This document shows, in pieces, positions 1 to 7,584 of a stretch of DNA of 64,000 bases. Positions within the stretch are counted from its first letter, which is position 1. Every line of letters starts with the position of its first letter. The notes beneath the pieces are model-generated. The model was not told the origin of the DNA. It did no database searches and was given only the letters and a program-made list of their open reading frames with translations. Source of the stretch: Eubacterium ventriosum (GTDB taxonomy: Bacteria > Bacillota > Clostridia > Lachnospirales > Lachnospiraceae). The stretch covers positions 124,001-188,000 of the forward strand of contig NZ_CP102282.1 of NCBI RefSeq assembly GCF_025150745.1, read 5' to 3'. The translations under genes and the position numbers were made by a program.

Positions 1-2
1 CC

Positions 3-362
3 TTAAACTCCTGAAACTTTTTTCCATTTTATTTTAATAGATTTCTTTCCACTATTAACACTTTTAATTGCTGTTGCATTTACGTATGTATTGTTAATAG
101 CTGTATTCGAAATATCTTTATTTGTATTGTTGATTATATGTTTTATATCTGGTTCTGTTGACTTCTGTAACGCATCCGTATAACTATCCTTATATGAATA
201 TCCACATTCTTTACATTTATGTAATGTATATCCACTTTCACTTTCGGTTGGTTTAATTACTGTATCGACATATTTATGTCCTAACGCATCTATTGTTTCT
301 GTATACGACTCATCACATTCAGTACATATATATTTTTTAACTCCTAACTTTGAGGCATCCAT
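3..362 (-). pseudogene. Fragment of a large repeat-containing surface protein
   Basis: The 119-residue frame carries two CxxC pairs (CTEC and CKEC) around a segment with LGHKY and KPTESESGY. Modules of this kind occur repeatedly in long clostridial cell-surface proteins. The C-terminus, SIKIKWKKVSGV, looks like the first strand of a fibronectin type III domain, which normally continues DGY, but a TAA at 3-5 stops it there. The first ATG has no ribosome binding site and there is no signal peptide. I read it as a decayed piece of a much longer gene that has lost both ends. What is seen: motifs, early stop and missing start signals. What is inferred: that the parent was a secreted adhesin-like protein. 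Confidence 0.5.
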
Positions 363-367
363 CTTAA

Positions 368-475
368 ACGTCGGATCACTTGAAACGCGGTGACAATGTT
401 AATATTTCTACCCTGGCATATTTGTGTAAGATTTTAGAATGTTCAATAGAAGATGTTGTTAGCATAAAATATTAG
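368..475 (+). pseudogene. C-terminal remnant of an XRE/Cro-CI regulator
   Basis: Reading forward from 368, about 35 codons end at TAG (473-475). They contain LKRGDNVNISTLAYLC followed by KILECSIEDVV. This is the recognition-helix and tail pattern of small Cro/CI-type regulators, whose usual form is LxRGENVxxxxLxKICxxLxCxIEDI. An in-frame TAA (365-367) lies just upstream and no start codon is available, so the N-terminal half is missing. It meets the surface-protein fragment head-to-head at about 362-368. It is too short to fold as a DNA-binding domain. Confidence 0.55.
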
Positions 476-504
476 TAGAAATTCCAAAGACTTTTCTACT
501 TAAC

Positions 505-555
505 AAAAAATACTACTTTATCAGATGTAATCTCATTTGATAAAGTAGTATTTTT
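505..555. terminator. Bidirectional intrinsic terminator
   Basis: A 15-bp stem pairs AATACTACTTTATCA with its complement ending at 550. It is flanked by an A-run on the left and a T-run on the right, so it can stop transcription from dapL on the minus strand and from the left side. Confidence 0.85.
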
Positions 556-578
556 ATGTTCTAAAATATTTCTAATCC

Positions 579-1793
579 CTACAGATTCTTGATTCTCTCA
601 ATTGCCTTTAATGTATTCTCATGTGTTCCAAATGCTGTCAGTCTGAAGTATCCTTCACCACTTGGACCAAATCCTGAACCAGGTGTTCCTACGATGTTGG
701 CATTGTTAAGAAGATAATCAAAGAATTCCCATGAAGTCATATCCTTTGGTGTTTCAAGCCATACATAAGGTGCGTTAACACCACCGCTTACTGAAAAGCC
801 TGCATTTTTAAGTCCGTCCATAATAACCTTAGCATTGTTCATGTAGTAAGCAACCTGTGCCTTTGTCTGCTTCTTTCCTTCTTCTGAATATACAGCTTCG
901 CCGGCTCTCTGGATAATGTATGGAGCACCATTAAACTTTGTTCCATGTCTTCTAGCCCAAAGTGCATTAAGCTTTGTTCCGTTAGATTCTAATTCTTTAG
1001 GAATTACTGTAAATCCAAGACGTGTACCTGTGAAACCTGCGTTCTTTGAGAAACTTCTTAGTTCAATGGCACAAGTCTTTGCACCGTCACATTCATAAAT
1101 TGTGTGAGGTACGTTGTCTTCTGAAATATATGCTTCATATGCAGCATCGTAAATAATAACTGCACCAACTTTGTTAGCATAATCAACCCATTCCTGTAAC
1201 TGATCCTTAGTAATTGTTGAACCTGTTGGGTTGTTAGGGAAACATAAATAAATAATGTCAGGTGTTTCCTTTGGAATCTCTGGTGCAAAATTAGTAGCCT
1301 TTGTACATGGCATATAGATTACATTGCTCCAGCTTTCAGTTTTCTTAATAAATTCTCCTGTTCTTCCTGCCATAACGTTTGTGTCAACATATACAGGGTA
1401 GACAGGATCACATACAGCGATTCTGTTATTTTCTGCAAAAATATCACCAATATTACCTGAATCTGATTTTGCTCCGTCACTAATAAAGATTTCATCTAAA
1501 GCAATATCAACACCTCTTGCTTTGTAATCATTCTCTCTGATGGCACTTCTCAAAAATTCGTAGCCCAAATCAGGTGCATATCCGTGAAATGTTTCTGCTA
1601 CTGCCATTTCATCAACTGCCTTATGTAAAGCTTCAATAACTGCAGGTGCCAATGGCTGTGTAACGTCCCCAATACCTAAACTGATTACATCTCTGTCAGG
1701 ATTAGCTTCTTTGTAAGCTGCAACTTTTTTTCCAATAGTTGAAAACAAATAACTACCCTGTAACTTTAAATAATTCTCATTAATCTTATACAT
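579..1793 (-). CDS. dapL: LL-diaminopimelate aminotransferase
   Basis: This 404-residue fold-type I PLP enzyme converts tetrahydrodipicolinate plus glutamate directly to LL-2,6-diaminopimelate, the short DapL route to lysine and peptidoglycan. The N-terminus has the DapL-like NENYLKLQGSYLF, the middle has CFPNNPTGS, and the PLP lysine lies in SFSKNAGFTGTRLGF at about residue 250. The length is normal for the family. The start ATG has AAGAAGGACAG six bases upstream. It lies 22 bp downstream of the ANTAR gene on the same strand and ends at the terminator at 505-555, so it is probably the last gene of a glnA-ANTAR-dapL operon. That arrangement links nitrogen supply to amino-donor use. Confidence 0.95.
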   Translation of the reverse strand: MYKINENYLKLQGSYLFSTIGKKVAAYKEANPDRDVISLGIGDVTQPLAPAVIEALHKAVDEMAVAETFHGYAPDLGYEFLRSAIRENDYKARGVDIALDEIFISDGAKSDSGNIGDIFAENNRIAVCDPVYPVYVDTNVMAGRTGEFIKKTESWSNVIYMPCTKATNFAPEIPKETPDIIYLCFPNNPTGSTITKDQLQEWVDYANKVGAVIIYDAAYEAYISEDNVPHTIYECDGAKTCAIELRSFSKNAGFTGTRLGFTVIPKELESNGTKLNALWARRHGTKFNGAPYIIQRAGEAVYSEEGKKQTKAQVAYYMNNAKVIMDGLKNAGFSVSGGVNAPYVWLETPKDMTSWEFFDYLLNNANIVGTPGSGFGPSGEGYFRLTAFGTHENTLKAIERIKNL

Positions 1794-1815
1794 CTTTTTC
1801 TGTCCTTCTTTCTTT

Positions 1816-2364
1816 TTATTCTTTATACATAATTGCCAGAATCATTTCGGCTGTTTCAACCATAGTTCTTCCACTGTCCATGGCTGATTTTTGTATGTAC
1901 CTGTGTGCCTCATTTTCCGACATATTATTTTTGTCCATTAGAACTTCTTTGGCCTGATTAATCACTGCCTGTTCTTCTTTTGTACGCTGTCCCGGCTTTC
2001 TCTTTTTCTTTCGGGTTCTCTCAAATAAGTTATTCTCCATCATTTCGATGGAATTAAGGAAATCCCTTACCTTGATTGGCATCTCCAGCATTGCAATGCC
2101 GGTTTCGTCTTCAAGCAATCTCTGTTTTGATGCTACAAGAAGCATCTCGAATCTGCCTTCAACATTCTCCAATATTCCGGTATACAACATATCCGGGAGT
2201 CTGTACCCGCTTATTATAATTCCTTCACCTAAATTATCCGCCAGGTTTATGGCCTGCGCCCCGGTTGTGCAACTTGATACAACATCGTATCCGTTTCTAA
2301 CCAAAAGGTTCTTTATGGCCGTTCCATCTTGGGCTTTAGGAAATGCTACTATTATTCCTGACAA
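1816..2364 (-). CDS. ANTAR-domain antiterminator with pseudo-receiver (AmiR/NasT type)
   Basis: The 182-residue protein has an N-terminal receiver-like domain (about 1-115) and a C-terminal ANTAR RNA-binding domain (about 125-180; EEQAVINQAKEVLMD, then NEAHRYIQKSAMDSGRT). ANTAR proteins bind paired hairpins in nascent mRNA and prevent termination, often for nitrogen genes. Where a true receiver has its phospho-acceptor Asp at the end of strand 3, this one reads IIISGYRLPD, with Ser in that position, so it is unlikely to be phosphorylated in the normal way. The start is TTG at 2364 with GGAGGG seven bases upstream. It sits 37 bp after glnA and 22 bp before dapL. The likely role is control of glutamine synthetase or related operons; its RNA target was not identified here. 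Confidence 0.85.
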   Translation of the reverse strand: MSGIIVAFPKAQDGTAIKNLLVRNGYDVVSSCTTGAQAINLADNLGEGIIISGYRLPDMLYTGILENVEGRFEMLLVASKQRLLEDETGIAMLEMPIKVRDFLNSIEMMENNLFERTRKKKRKPGQRTKEEQAVINQAKEVLMDKNNMSENEAHRYIQKSAMDSGRTMVETAEMILAIMYKE

Positions 2365-2401
2365 TGTTTTCCCTCCGAATTTTGTTCAATCTTAATGATT
2401 C

Positions 2402-3733
2402 TTAGATTCGTCCTAAATACCTGTCAATTTCCCAATCAGTAACCTGTGATGTGTATTCCATCCATTCTTCTTCCTTAGCCTTAATGTATTTCTTGAATAC
2501 TTCCTTGCCAAGAACTCCCTTAACAAAATCTGATTTTCTCATTTCCTGAATTGCTTCGTAAAGATTCTTTGGAAGATTTTCAATTCCTGCTTCATCTCTT
2601 TCCTCATCAGTCATTGAGTAAATATCTCTCTGAATGCTGTCAACAGGCTGAAGGTTATTCTTAATTCCGTCAAGTCCTGCTGCTAAACATACTGCAATTG
2701 CAAGATATGGGTTAGTAGCACAGTCAGGGCTTCTAAGTTCAACTCTTGTACCAAGTCCTCTTGCTGCCGGCACTCTAATAAGGGGGCTTCTGTTTGTTGC
2801 TGACCATGCAATGTATGTTGGAGCTTCGTATCCCGGAACTAATCTCTTATATGAATTTACAATAGGATTAATAATAGCTGTCATTGAACGCATATGCTTC
2901 ATTAATCCTGCTATAAAGTTGTAGGCTTCTTTACTAAGTCCGTTTTTGTCATTTTCATCAACGAAAATATTCTGTCCTTCTTTGTTAAATAAAGACATAT
3001 TAATATGCATTCCTGAACCGCACATTCCGTATTTTGGCTTTGGCATAAATGATGCATATAATCCATGACGTTTTGCAATAGTCTTTACTGTAAGTTTGTA
3101 TGTCATAATCTTATCAGCAGTTTCTAATGCTTCACCGTATTTAAAATCAATCTCATGCTGTGCAGGTGCAACTTCATGATGTGATGCTTCCACTTCAAAT
3201 CCCATTTCTTCAAGGTTAAGAACCATATCTCTACGGGCATTTTCGCCTAAGTCTGTTGGTCCCAAATCGAAATAACTGCCTTTCTCATGGCTGATTGTTG
3301 TTGGGTTTCCGTAATCGTCAGTATGGAAAAGGAAGAATTCACATTCCGGTCCTACGTTAAATTCGTATCCCATATCTTCTGCTTCTTTCAGAACCTTCTT
3401 TAATATGTATCTTGGATCATTTTCAAGTTGTGTGCCGTCAGGTTTGTAAACATCACAAATCATTCTGGCAACTTTACCCTGATGTGGTCTAAAAGGTAAA
3501 ATTTCAAAAGTGTCATAATCAGGATATAAATACATATCTGATTCTTCAATTCTGGCAAAACCTTCAATAGAAGATCCGTCGAACATAATCTTGTTGTCTA
3601 ATGCCTTAGCTAACTGGCTCTTTGTAATTGCAACATTCTTTAATGTTCCGAAAAGGTCAGTAAACTGCAGACGGATAAATTCTACATCCTCTGTCTCTGC
3701 CATATTTAATATTTTCTGTTTTGTGTATCCCAT
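2402..3733 (-). CDS. glnA: Glutamine synthetase, type I
   Basis: The 443-residue protein joins ammonia and glutamate to glutamine using ATP. Characteristic pieces include [17 protein letters not shown] near the N-terminus, [10 protein letters not shown], the metal-binding [10 protein letters not shown] and [13 protein letters not shown], and [20 protein letters not shown]. The length fits the GSI-alpha subgroup, and the tail lacks the adenylylation-type NLYDLP, reading KNLYEA. A longer frame to 3814 exists, but ATG 3733 has GGAAGGAG at the right distance, and a strong promoter at 3796-3824 would start transcription downstream of the earlier ATG. A small hairpin in the leader (TTCCA pairing with TGGAA) overlaps the SD region. 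First gene of the operon with the ANTAR regulator and dapL. Confidence 0.97.
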   Translation of the reverse strand: MGYTKQKILNMAETEDVEFIRLQFTDLFGTLKNVAITKSQLAKALDNKIMFDGSSIEGFARIEESDMYLYPDYDTFEILPFRPHQGKVARMICDVYKPDGTQLENDPRYILKKVLKEAEDMGYEFNVGPECEFFLFHTDDYGNPTTISHEKGSYFDLGPTDLGENARRDMVLNLEEMGFEVEASHHEVAPAQHEIDFKYGEALETADKIMTYKLTVKTIAKRHGLYASFMPKPKYGMCGSGMHINMSLFNKEGQNIFVDENDKNGLSKEAYNFIAGLMKHMRSMTAIINPIVNSYKRLVPGYEAPTYIAWSATNRSPLIRVPAARGLGTRVELRSPDCATNPYLAIAVCLAAGLDGIKNNLQPVDSIQRDIYSMTDEERDEAGIENLPKNLYEAIQEMRKSDFVKGVLGKEVFKKYIKAKEEEWMEYTSQVTDWEIDRYLGRI

Positions 3734-3795
3734 TTTGTTCTCCTTCCAAAAATGAAATTTTCTGTGGAATCTATATTTTTTCCTACTAATAACAA

Positions 3796-3824
3796 ATTTT
3801 ATCAAATCCCACAATTCACGTCAA
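3796..3824 (-). promoter_or_regulatory. Sigma-A promoter of glnA
   Basis: On the minus strand TTGACG (3819-3824) and TAAAAT (3796-3801) are separated by exactly 17 bp. The start of transcription would fall near 3789, about 55 nt before the glnA ATG at 3733. Confidence 0.8.
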
Positions 3825-3970
3825 CAAAATAGGACTTTCATTAATAATGTTTTTTTATCAATATTCCTATTTTTTCTATTGCAATTAGTTTATTAAAAAT
3901 ATAGAATATGCGTAGACTATTTTTTTAGTCGCACTAATTGATAAAAATATATGAAGTATGGAGACACTAA

Positions 3971-5083
3971 ATGATAAAAAATAAGATTCACAAATGCTGG
4001 CGTCTTGGTGCCGGCATTTTATTACTAAATATTGCTATTTTTACCGTAGGCTGTTCAAGCAAGAGCGTTGATTCTAAGGAAACAACAACTAATTCCGAAA
4101 CGACTGTGGCACAGACTACCGTTCCGGAAACTACAATTGTTAATTATAAGAAGCTGATTAATTTTAAGGCTGAGCATCCTTTCTATATAAAAGTTAACAA
4201 GAAAGAGAACTTTGCCATTGTTTACGGCATTGACAAGAAAGGTAAATATTCAGTTCCTTACAAGGCTTTCGTTTGTTCAACCGGTCGCGAGGACGATTTT
4301 ACACCTAATGGTACTTTTACCGTTTCAGAAAAATATCGTTGGCGATTAATGGTTGATAACACATATGCCCAGTACGCTGTAAGAATTCAGGGACAAATTA
4401 TGTTGCATTCAGTGCCTTACACATCACCTGAAAGTGATGCCCTTGAATACTGGGAATACAACAAACTTGGCAATGTTGCCTCTTTAGGCTGCGTAAGATT
4501 TCAGGTTGCTGACATAAAATGGATTTACGACAACTGCCCTGAAGGCACAAAAGTCAAAATCTACTCAAAGGCTAACGAAAAATCTGTGCTTCCTTTACCT
4601 GAAATGCAGAAGCTAAACGAATCCGATCCACGTTCCTCATGGGACCCGTCAGATCCTGACGAAAATAACCCATGGAACACCGATTCAAAAACTTCTAAGA
4701 AGAAACGTAAAAAGAAGAAAAAAGAAACAGAAACAACAACTTCTTACAGCAACACAGACAGCGAAGAAGAAACAATTGGCAGAGAAACAATCGGTCGTGA
4801 AACAACAGCAAAATCAAGCTATACAAACAACAAAACCACAACCCAAAAAACAACAACAAAGAAAAACTCAAAACCAAAGACAACTAAAAAAACTACGAAA
4901 AAAGAAAACACAACAAAGAAAAACAATACAAAAGAAACAACCAAGAAAAATACTACAAAAAAGAAGACTGAAAAACAAACTGAGAAGAAAACAGAAAAAA
5001 TAACAAAGGCTCCAACAAAGCCAACAGCCAAAGCAACCGAAAAAGTTACGGAGGCTGTTAAAGAAACAAATTCTCAGGAATAA
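3971..5083 (+). CDS. L,D-transpeptidase (YkuD-fold) lipoprotein with Lys/Thr-rich tail
   Basis: The 370-residue protein begins with a signal peptide ending in lipobox FTVGC (Cys28), so it is probably a membrane-anchored lipoprotein outside the cell. The YkuD domain (about 60-195) has LHSVPY (His146) and SLGCVRF (catalytic Cys174); such enzymes make 3-3 crosslinks in peptidoglycan or attach proteins to it. The usual His of the SHGC motif is Leu here. From about residue 220 the protein is low-complexity: Thr, Lys and Glu, with runs such as KKRKKKKK and many TTK units. This strongly basic tail could bind teichoic acid or glycan (inference). It is divergent from glnA and is transcribed alone. Confidence 0.85.
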   Translation: MIKNKIHKCWRLGAGILLLNIAIFTVGCSSKSVDSKETTTNSETTVAQTTVPETTIVNYKKLINFKAEHPFYIKVNKKENFAIVYGIDKKGKYSVPYKAFVCSTGREDDFTPNGTFTVSEKYRWRLMVDNTYAQYAVRIQGQIMLHSVPYTSPESDALEYWEYNKLGNVASLGCVRFQVADIKWIYDNCPEGTKVKIYSKANEKSVLPLPEMQKLNESDPRSSWDPSDPDENNPWNTDSKTSKKKRKKKKKETETTTSYSNTDSEEETIGRETIGRETTAKSSYTNNKTTTQKTTTKKNSKPKTTKKTTKKENTTKKNNTKETTKKNTTKKKTEKQTEKKTEKITKAPTKPTAKATEKVTEAVKETNSQE

Positions 5084-5116
5084 ATTTAATCAAATAATTA
5101 CGAAACACTATTTAAT

Positions 5117-5174
5117 CTCCTAGCAGTCAAAATTTGTATAAGCAAACAATAGGCAGATTTTTGACGGCTAGGAG
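5117..5174. repeat. 16-bp inverted repeat upstream of RNase H gene
   Basis: CTCCTAGCAGTCAAAA (5117-5132) pairs with TTTTGACGGCTAGGAG (5159-5174) with one mismatch and a 26-nt loop. No T-run follows on either side, so it is not a typical terminator. It lies 52 bp before the next ATG, so it may be an operator or an mRNA leader structure. Confidence 0.55.
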
Positions 5175-5225
5175 TATACACAAAATAATTTTGCAATTAT
5201 TTGATTTATGTACAGGAGGTTCTTT

Positions 5226-5852
5226 ATGGCAAAAAAATTTTATGCTGTTAAAAATGGTAAGACTCCCGGAATTTTTGAAACGTGGGACGAATGTAAGAAA
5301 AGCGTTGACGGCTATTCCGGCGCAGTTTTCAAAAGCTTTAAAACTAAAGATGAAGCTCTTGCTTTTTTAGGCATTGAAAGTTCTTCCAATTCAGAAATCC
5401 CTATTGACGTTGATGGCAGCATTACCTCTGATTCTTCCTGCGCCACCGCCTATGTTGACGGAAGCTACAATATTGCCACCAAGGAATTCGGCTACGGCGT
5501 CGTAATGTTTCACAATGGCGAAGAACTTCATATGTCAAAATCTTTCTCCGATGCGGAAATGGCTTCAATGCGTAATGTTGCAGGCGAGATTTTTGGTTCA
5601 ATGGCAGCAATGGAATATGCCGTAAACCACGGCATCACCAATCTTTCAATTTATTATGATTATATGGGAATCTCAAAATGGTGTACCGGAGAATGGAAAG
5701 CCAACAAGAAAGGCACAATAGCCTACAGAGATTATTACAATAAAATCAAAACCAAAGTAAACGTACAGTTTGAAAAAGTCAAAGGTCATTCCGGTGACAA
5801 ATACAATGATATGGCTGATATGCTGGCAAAGAAAGCCTGCGGAGTGCTGTAG
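5226..5852 (+). CDS. Ribonuclease H with N-terminal hybrid-binding (viroplasmin-like) domain
   Basis: This 208-residue protein pairs an N-terminal caulimovirus-viroplasmin/HBD domain (about 1-48: KKFYAVKNGKTPGIFETWDE, then FKSFKTKDEALAFL) with a type 1 RNase H domain. The catalytic carboxylates are visible as AYVDGSY, GEIFGSMAAMEYA and YYDYMGISKW, with VKGHSGDKYND near the end. It cuts the RNA strand of RNA-DNA hybrids such as primers and R-loops. The start is ATG 5226, with GGAGG spaced correctly; the in-frame ATG at 5208 overlaps that site and is not used. A strong terminator follows at 5878. Confidence 0.92.
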   Translation: MAKKFYAVKNGKTPGIFETWDECKKSVDGYSGAVFKSFKTKDEALAFLGIESSSNSEIPIDVDGSITSDSSCATAYVDGSYNIATKEFGYGVVMFHNGEELHMSKSFSDAEMASMRNVAGEIFGSMAAMEYAVNHGITNLSIYYDYMGISKWCTGEWKANKKGTIAYRDYYNKIKTKVNVQFEKVKGHSGDKYNDMADMLAKKACGVL

Positions 5853-5877
5853 ATTATAATTATTATATTTTTAAAAT

Positions 5878-5927
5878 AAAAATCCTCCAAGTAGAATGTA
5901 TTCTCATTCTTCCCGGAGGATTTTTTT
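5878..5927 (+). terminator. Intrinsic terminator after RNase H gene
   Basis: AAAAATCCTCC pairs with GGAGGATTTTT. An inner AGAATG/CATTCT stem extends the hairpin, and a T7 run follows. Confidence 0.85.
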
Positions 5928-6212
5928 ATAAGGATCGTTCCATCCCTTGCACTTCCGCAATTAACATGAACACAAATGACATTATAAAGATATGAATAAT
6001 TTGTTTTATAACCCATCTGCTCTTTCCTTCTCTTATTACACAGTACATTTCTGAATATTTTAAAAATGGAACTCCTGAAAAATAGTAAATAACCTATATT
6101 ATATTGTCTACATATGACATATTTATCATTTGCGCTTTGATTTTTCCTTCTTTTAATGTTTTACATATTTTATGTATCATGTCTTTTTTATATGTAGAAC
6201 ATTCCTTTAACT
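5928..6212. other. AT-rich intergenic stretch, nothing recognisable
   Basis: This is AT-rich sequence between the RNase H terminator and the convergent lipoprotein gene. A short minus-strand frame begins at 6016 after AAGGAAAG, but it reads straight through the terminator stem and resembles nothing. I see no RNA gene or repeat. Confidence 0.4.
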
Positions 6213-6599
6213 TTAATATCCCTCATTGACAACTTTCCATTTACCATTTTGCAGTTTTAAATATATAAATCTTGTTGCCTCATTTGTCTCATCATATATT
6301 TGGAACATCACTTTTTTTCCTTTAATCTTCTTAAATTTTAAATCTTTTACTTTATGTGCAAAATTTTTATAATAATCACTTGCAACTTTTTCAGCCTCAC
6401 TAATCTGCTCATCTGTATAAATTTGATTTTTTGTCTCTACATTTTTCTTAGCAACTGTGGTGTCAACTTCTTTTGTTTCAGTTATAGCAATCACCTTTGA
6501 TTCAGTTGCTGAATCATTTACACCCTTCTCTTTTTTACACGAAAAAATAATGCAAGACATTGCCAACAATGCTGTACATAATAAGATTCTCTTTTTCAT
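6213..6599 (-). CDS. Small lipoprotein of unknown function
   Basis: The 128-residue protein has a signal peptide with lipobox IIFSC followed by KKEKG, and a Thr/Lys/Val-rich linker of about 40 residues. A C-terminal domain (EQISEAEKVASDYYKNFAHK, then FIYLKLQNGKWKVVNEGY) has the look of small NTF2- or DUF4829-like domains often found behind lipoprotein signals. ATG 6599 is chosen because GGAGG lies six bases upstream; an in-frame TTG at 6605 would have no spacing. It stands alone with no obvious partner. The membrane location is well supported, but the function is unknown. Confidence 0.7.
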   Translation of the reverse strand: MKKRILLCTALLAMSCIIFSCKKEKGVNDSATESKVIAITETKEVDTTVAKKNVETKNQIYTDEQISEAEKVASDYYKNFAHKVKDLKFKKIKGKKVMFQIYDETNEATRFIYLKLQNGKWKVVNEGY

Positions 6600-6740
6600 C
6601 TTCAACCTCCGAGTCTTTTATAAATATGTTTTCTGTTTTTTATCTTCACATAACTTATCATTTTTATGTATCAAATTTGTATAATAAATTTGGCGAATTT
6701 TTGCTTAATAAAAACTCCAAAGGATTATCTTATTAAGTAA

Positions 6741-6782
6741 AAAAAGAAACCACCATGCTCCTCACACAGTGGTTTCTTTATT
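6741..6782 (-). terminator. Intrinsic terminator of the aspS-phosphatase unit
   Basis: AAAGAAACCAC (6743-6753) pairs with GTGGTTTCTTT (6769-6779), and the minus strand then runs into CTTTTTTTAC. Confidence 0.85.
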
Positions 6783-6809
6783 TTACACTTTTATTTTCTA
6801 TTTACTTGT

Positions 6810-7469
6810 CTAGCCTTCTAATACTTCTATAAGTTCTTCCGGCTTCGCAATTATGCTCTTTGGCTTCAGGCTTTCCAGCAATTCTAAGTCTCTAAAACCC
6901 CACTGGCATAGTACACAGTCAAGCTGTGAGTTGTCTGCTGTGGCTTTGTCTACGTCGGAGTCTCCCACGTATATTGACTCAGCCTTTGTGCTGTCAAGTT
7001 GTTCAAGTGCTAAGTTTACTTCATCAGGTGCCGGTTTCTTGCCAATGCCACCGGCTTCGTTTTCACCAATTGCCACGTCAATATATTTCTTAAAATATAT
7101 TTCATTTAACTCTGACACTGCACACTGAGCCTTGTTTGAAACAATTGCCATCTTGTAGCCCTTGTCCTTTAGGCTTTTTAACAAATCCAATATCCCGGGA
7201 TATGCGTCAGTCTTTATCTGGCAATGTGCCTGATAGTATTCCATAAAAGTTTCATAGGCTTCCTCAAACTTAGGATTGTTCAAGCCATCAGGTACGGAAC
7301 GCTCCACAAGCTTCTTAATTCCATTTCCAACATCCATTCTAACTCTGTCTATTGTATGTTCTTCCCAGCCAAACTTTCTAAGCACATAGTTAACTGCATC
7401 TGCCAAGTCTTCTAATGTGTTTAACAATGTTCCATCCAAATCAAAAACTACTGTACTGTACTTTTTCAT
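6810..7469 (-). CDS. HAD-family phosphatase, phosphoglycolate phosphatase-like
   Basis: This is a 219-residue cytoplasmic HAD hydrolase. Motif I is VVFDLDGTLLNTL, a four-helix cap follows, motif II is IVSNK, the motif III lysine is in IGKKPAPD, and motif IV is YVGDSDVDKATA. The family (Gph/PpaX/YfnB-like) dephosphorylates 2-phosphoglycolate, pyrophosphate or sugar phosphates; the exact substrate cannot be read from sequence. ATG 7469 is preferred because AAGGAG lies nine bases upstream; two further in-frame ATG codons lie a few residues earlier. It follows aspS on the same strand, and the spacer is a triplicated 35-bp repeat that also supplies its ribosome binding site. Confidence 0.85.
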   Translation of the reverse strand: MKKYSTVVFDLDGTLLNTLEDLADAVNYVLRKFGWEEHTIDRVRMDVGNGIKKLVERSVPDGLNNPKFEEAYETFMEYYQAHCQIKTDAYPGILDLLKSLKDKGYKMAIVSNKAQCAVSELNEIYFKKYIDVAIGENEAGGIGKKPAPDEVNLALEQLDSTKAESIYVGDSDVDKATADNSQLDCVLCQWGFRDLELLESLKPKSIIAKPEELIEVLEG

Positions 7470-7483
7470 TTCAACCATCTCCT

Positions 7484-7584
7484 TGCTAAACAATATTACT
7501 GTCTTTCTTTAACCTCTCTGCTAAACAATATTATTGTCTTTCTTTAATCTATCTGCTAAACAATACTACTGTCTTACTTTAATG
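7484..7584. repeat. Three tandem copies of a 35-bp repeat between aspS and the phosphatase gene
   Basis: Units begin at 7484, 7519 and 7554 with TGCTAAACAATA, then TACTGTCTTTCTTTAA. The third copy is shorter and contains the aspS stop codon (7566-7568) and its last codons. The copies differ at a few positions, and the AAGGAG used by the phosphatase gene sits next to the first copy. Confidence 0.85.

Noticed and set aside
3734-3790. ANTAR-type paired hairpins in the glnA leader
   Set aside because: Only one hairpin is visible in the ~55-nt leader and the usual loop pattern is absent; no terminator lies before glnA for an antiterminator to act on.
4695-5031. Cys/Phe/Val-rich frames opposite the transpeptidase tail
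   Set aside because: They are antisense shadows of the Lys/Thr codon runs, with no start signals.
5786-6016. 76-residue minus-strand frame with an upstream AAGGA
   Set aside because: It reads through the RNase H terminator stem and into the RNase H gene, and resembles nothing.
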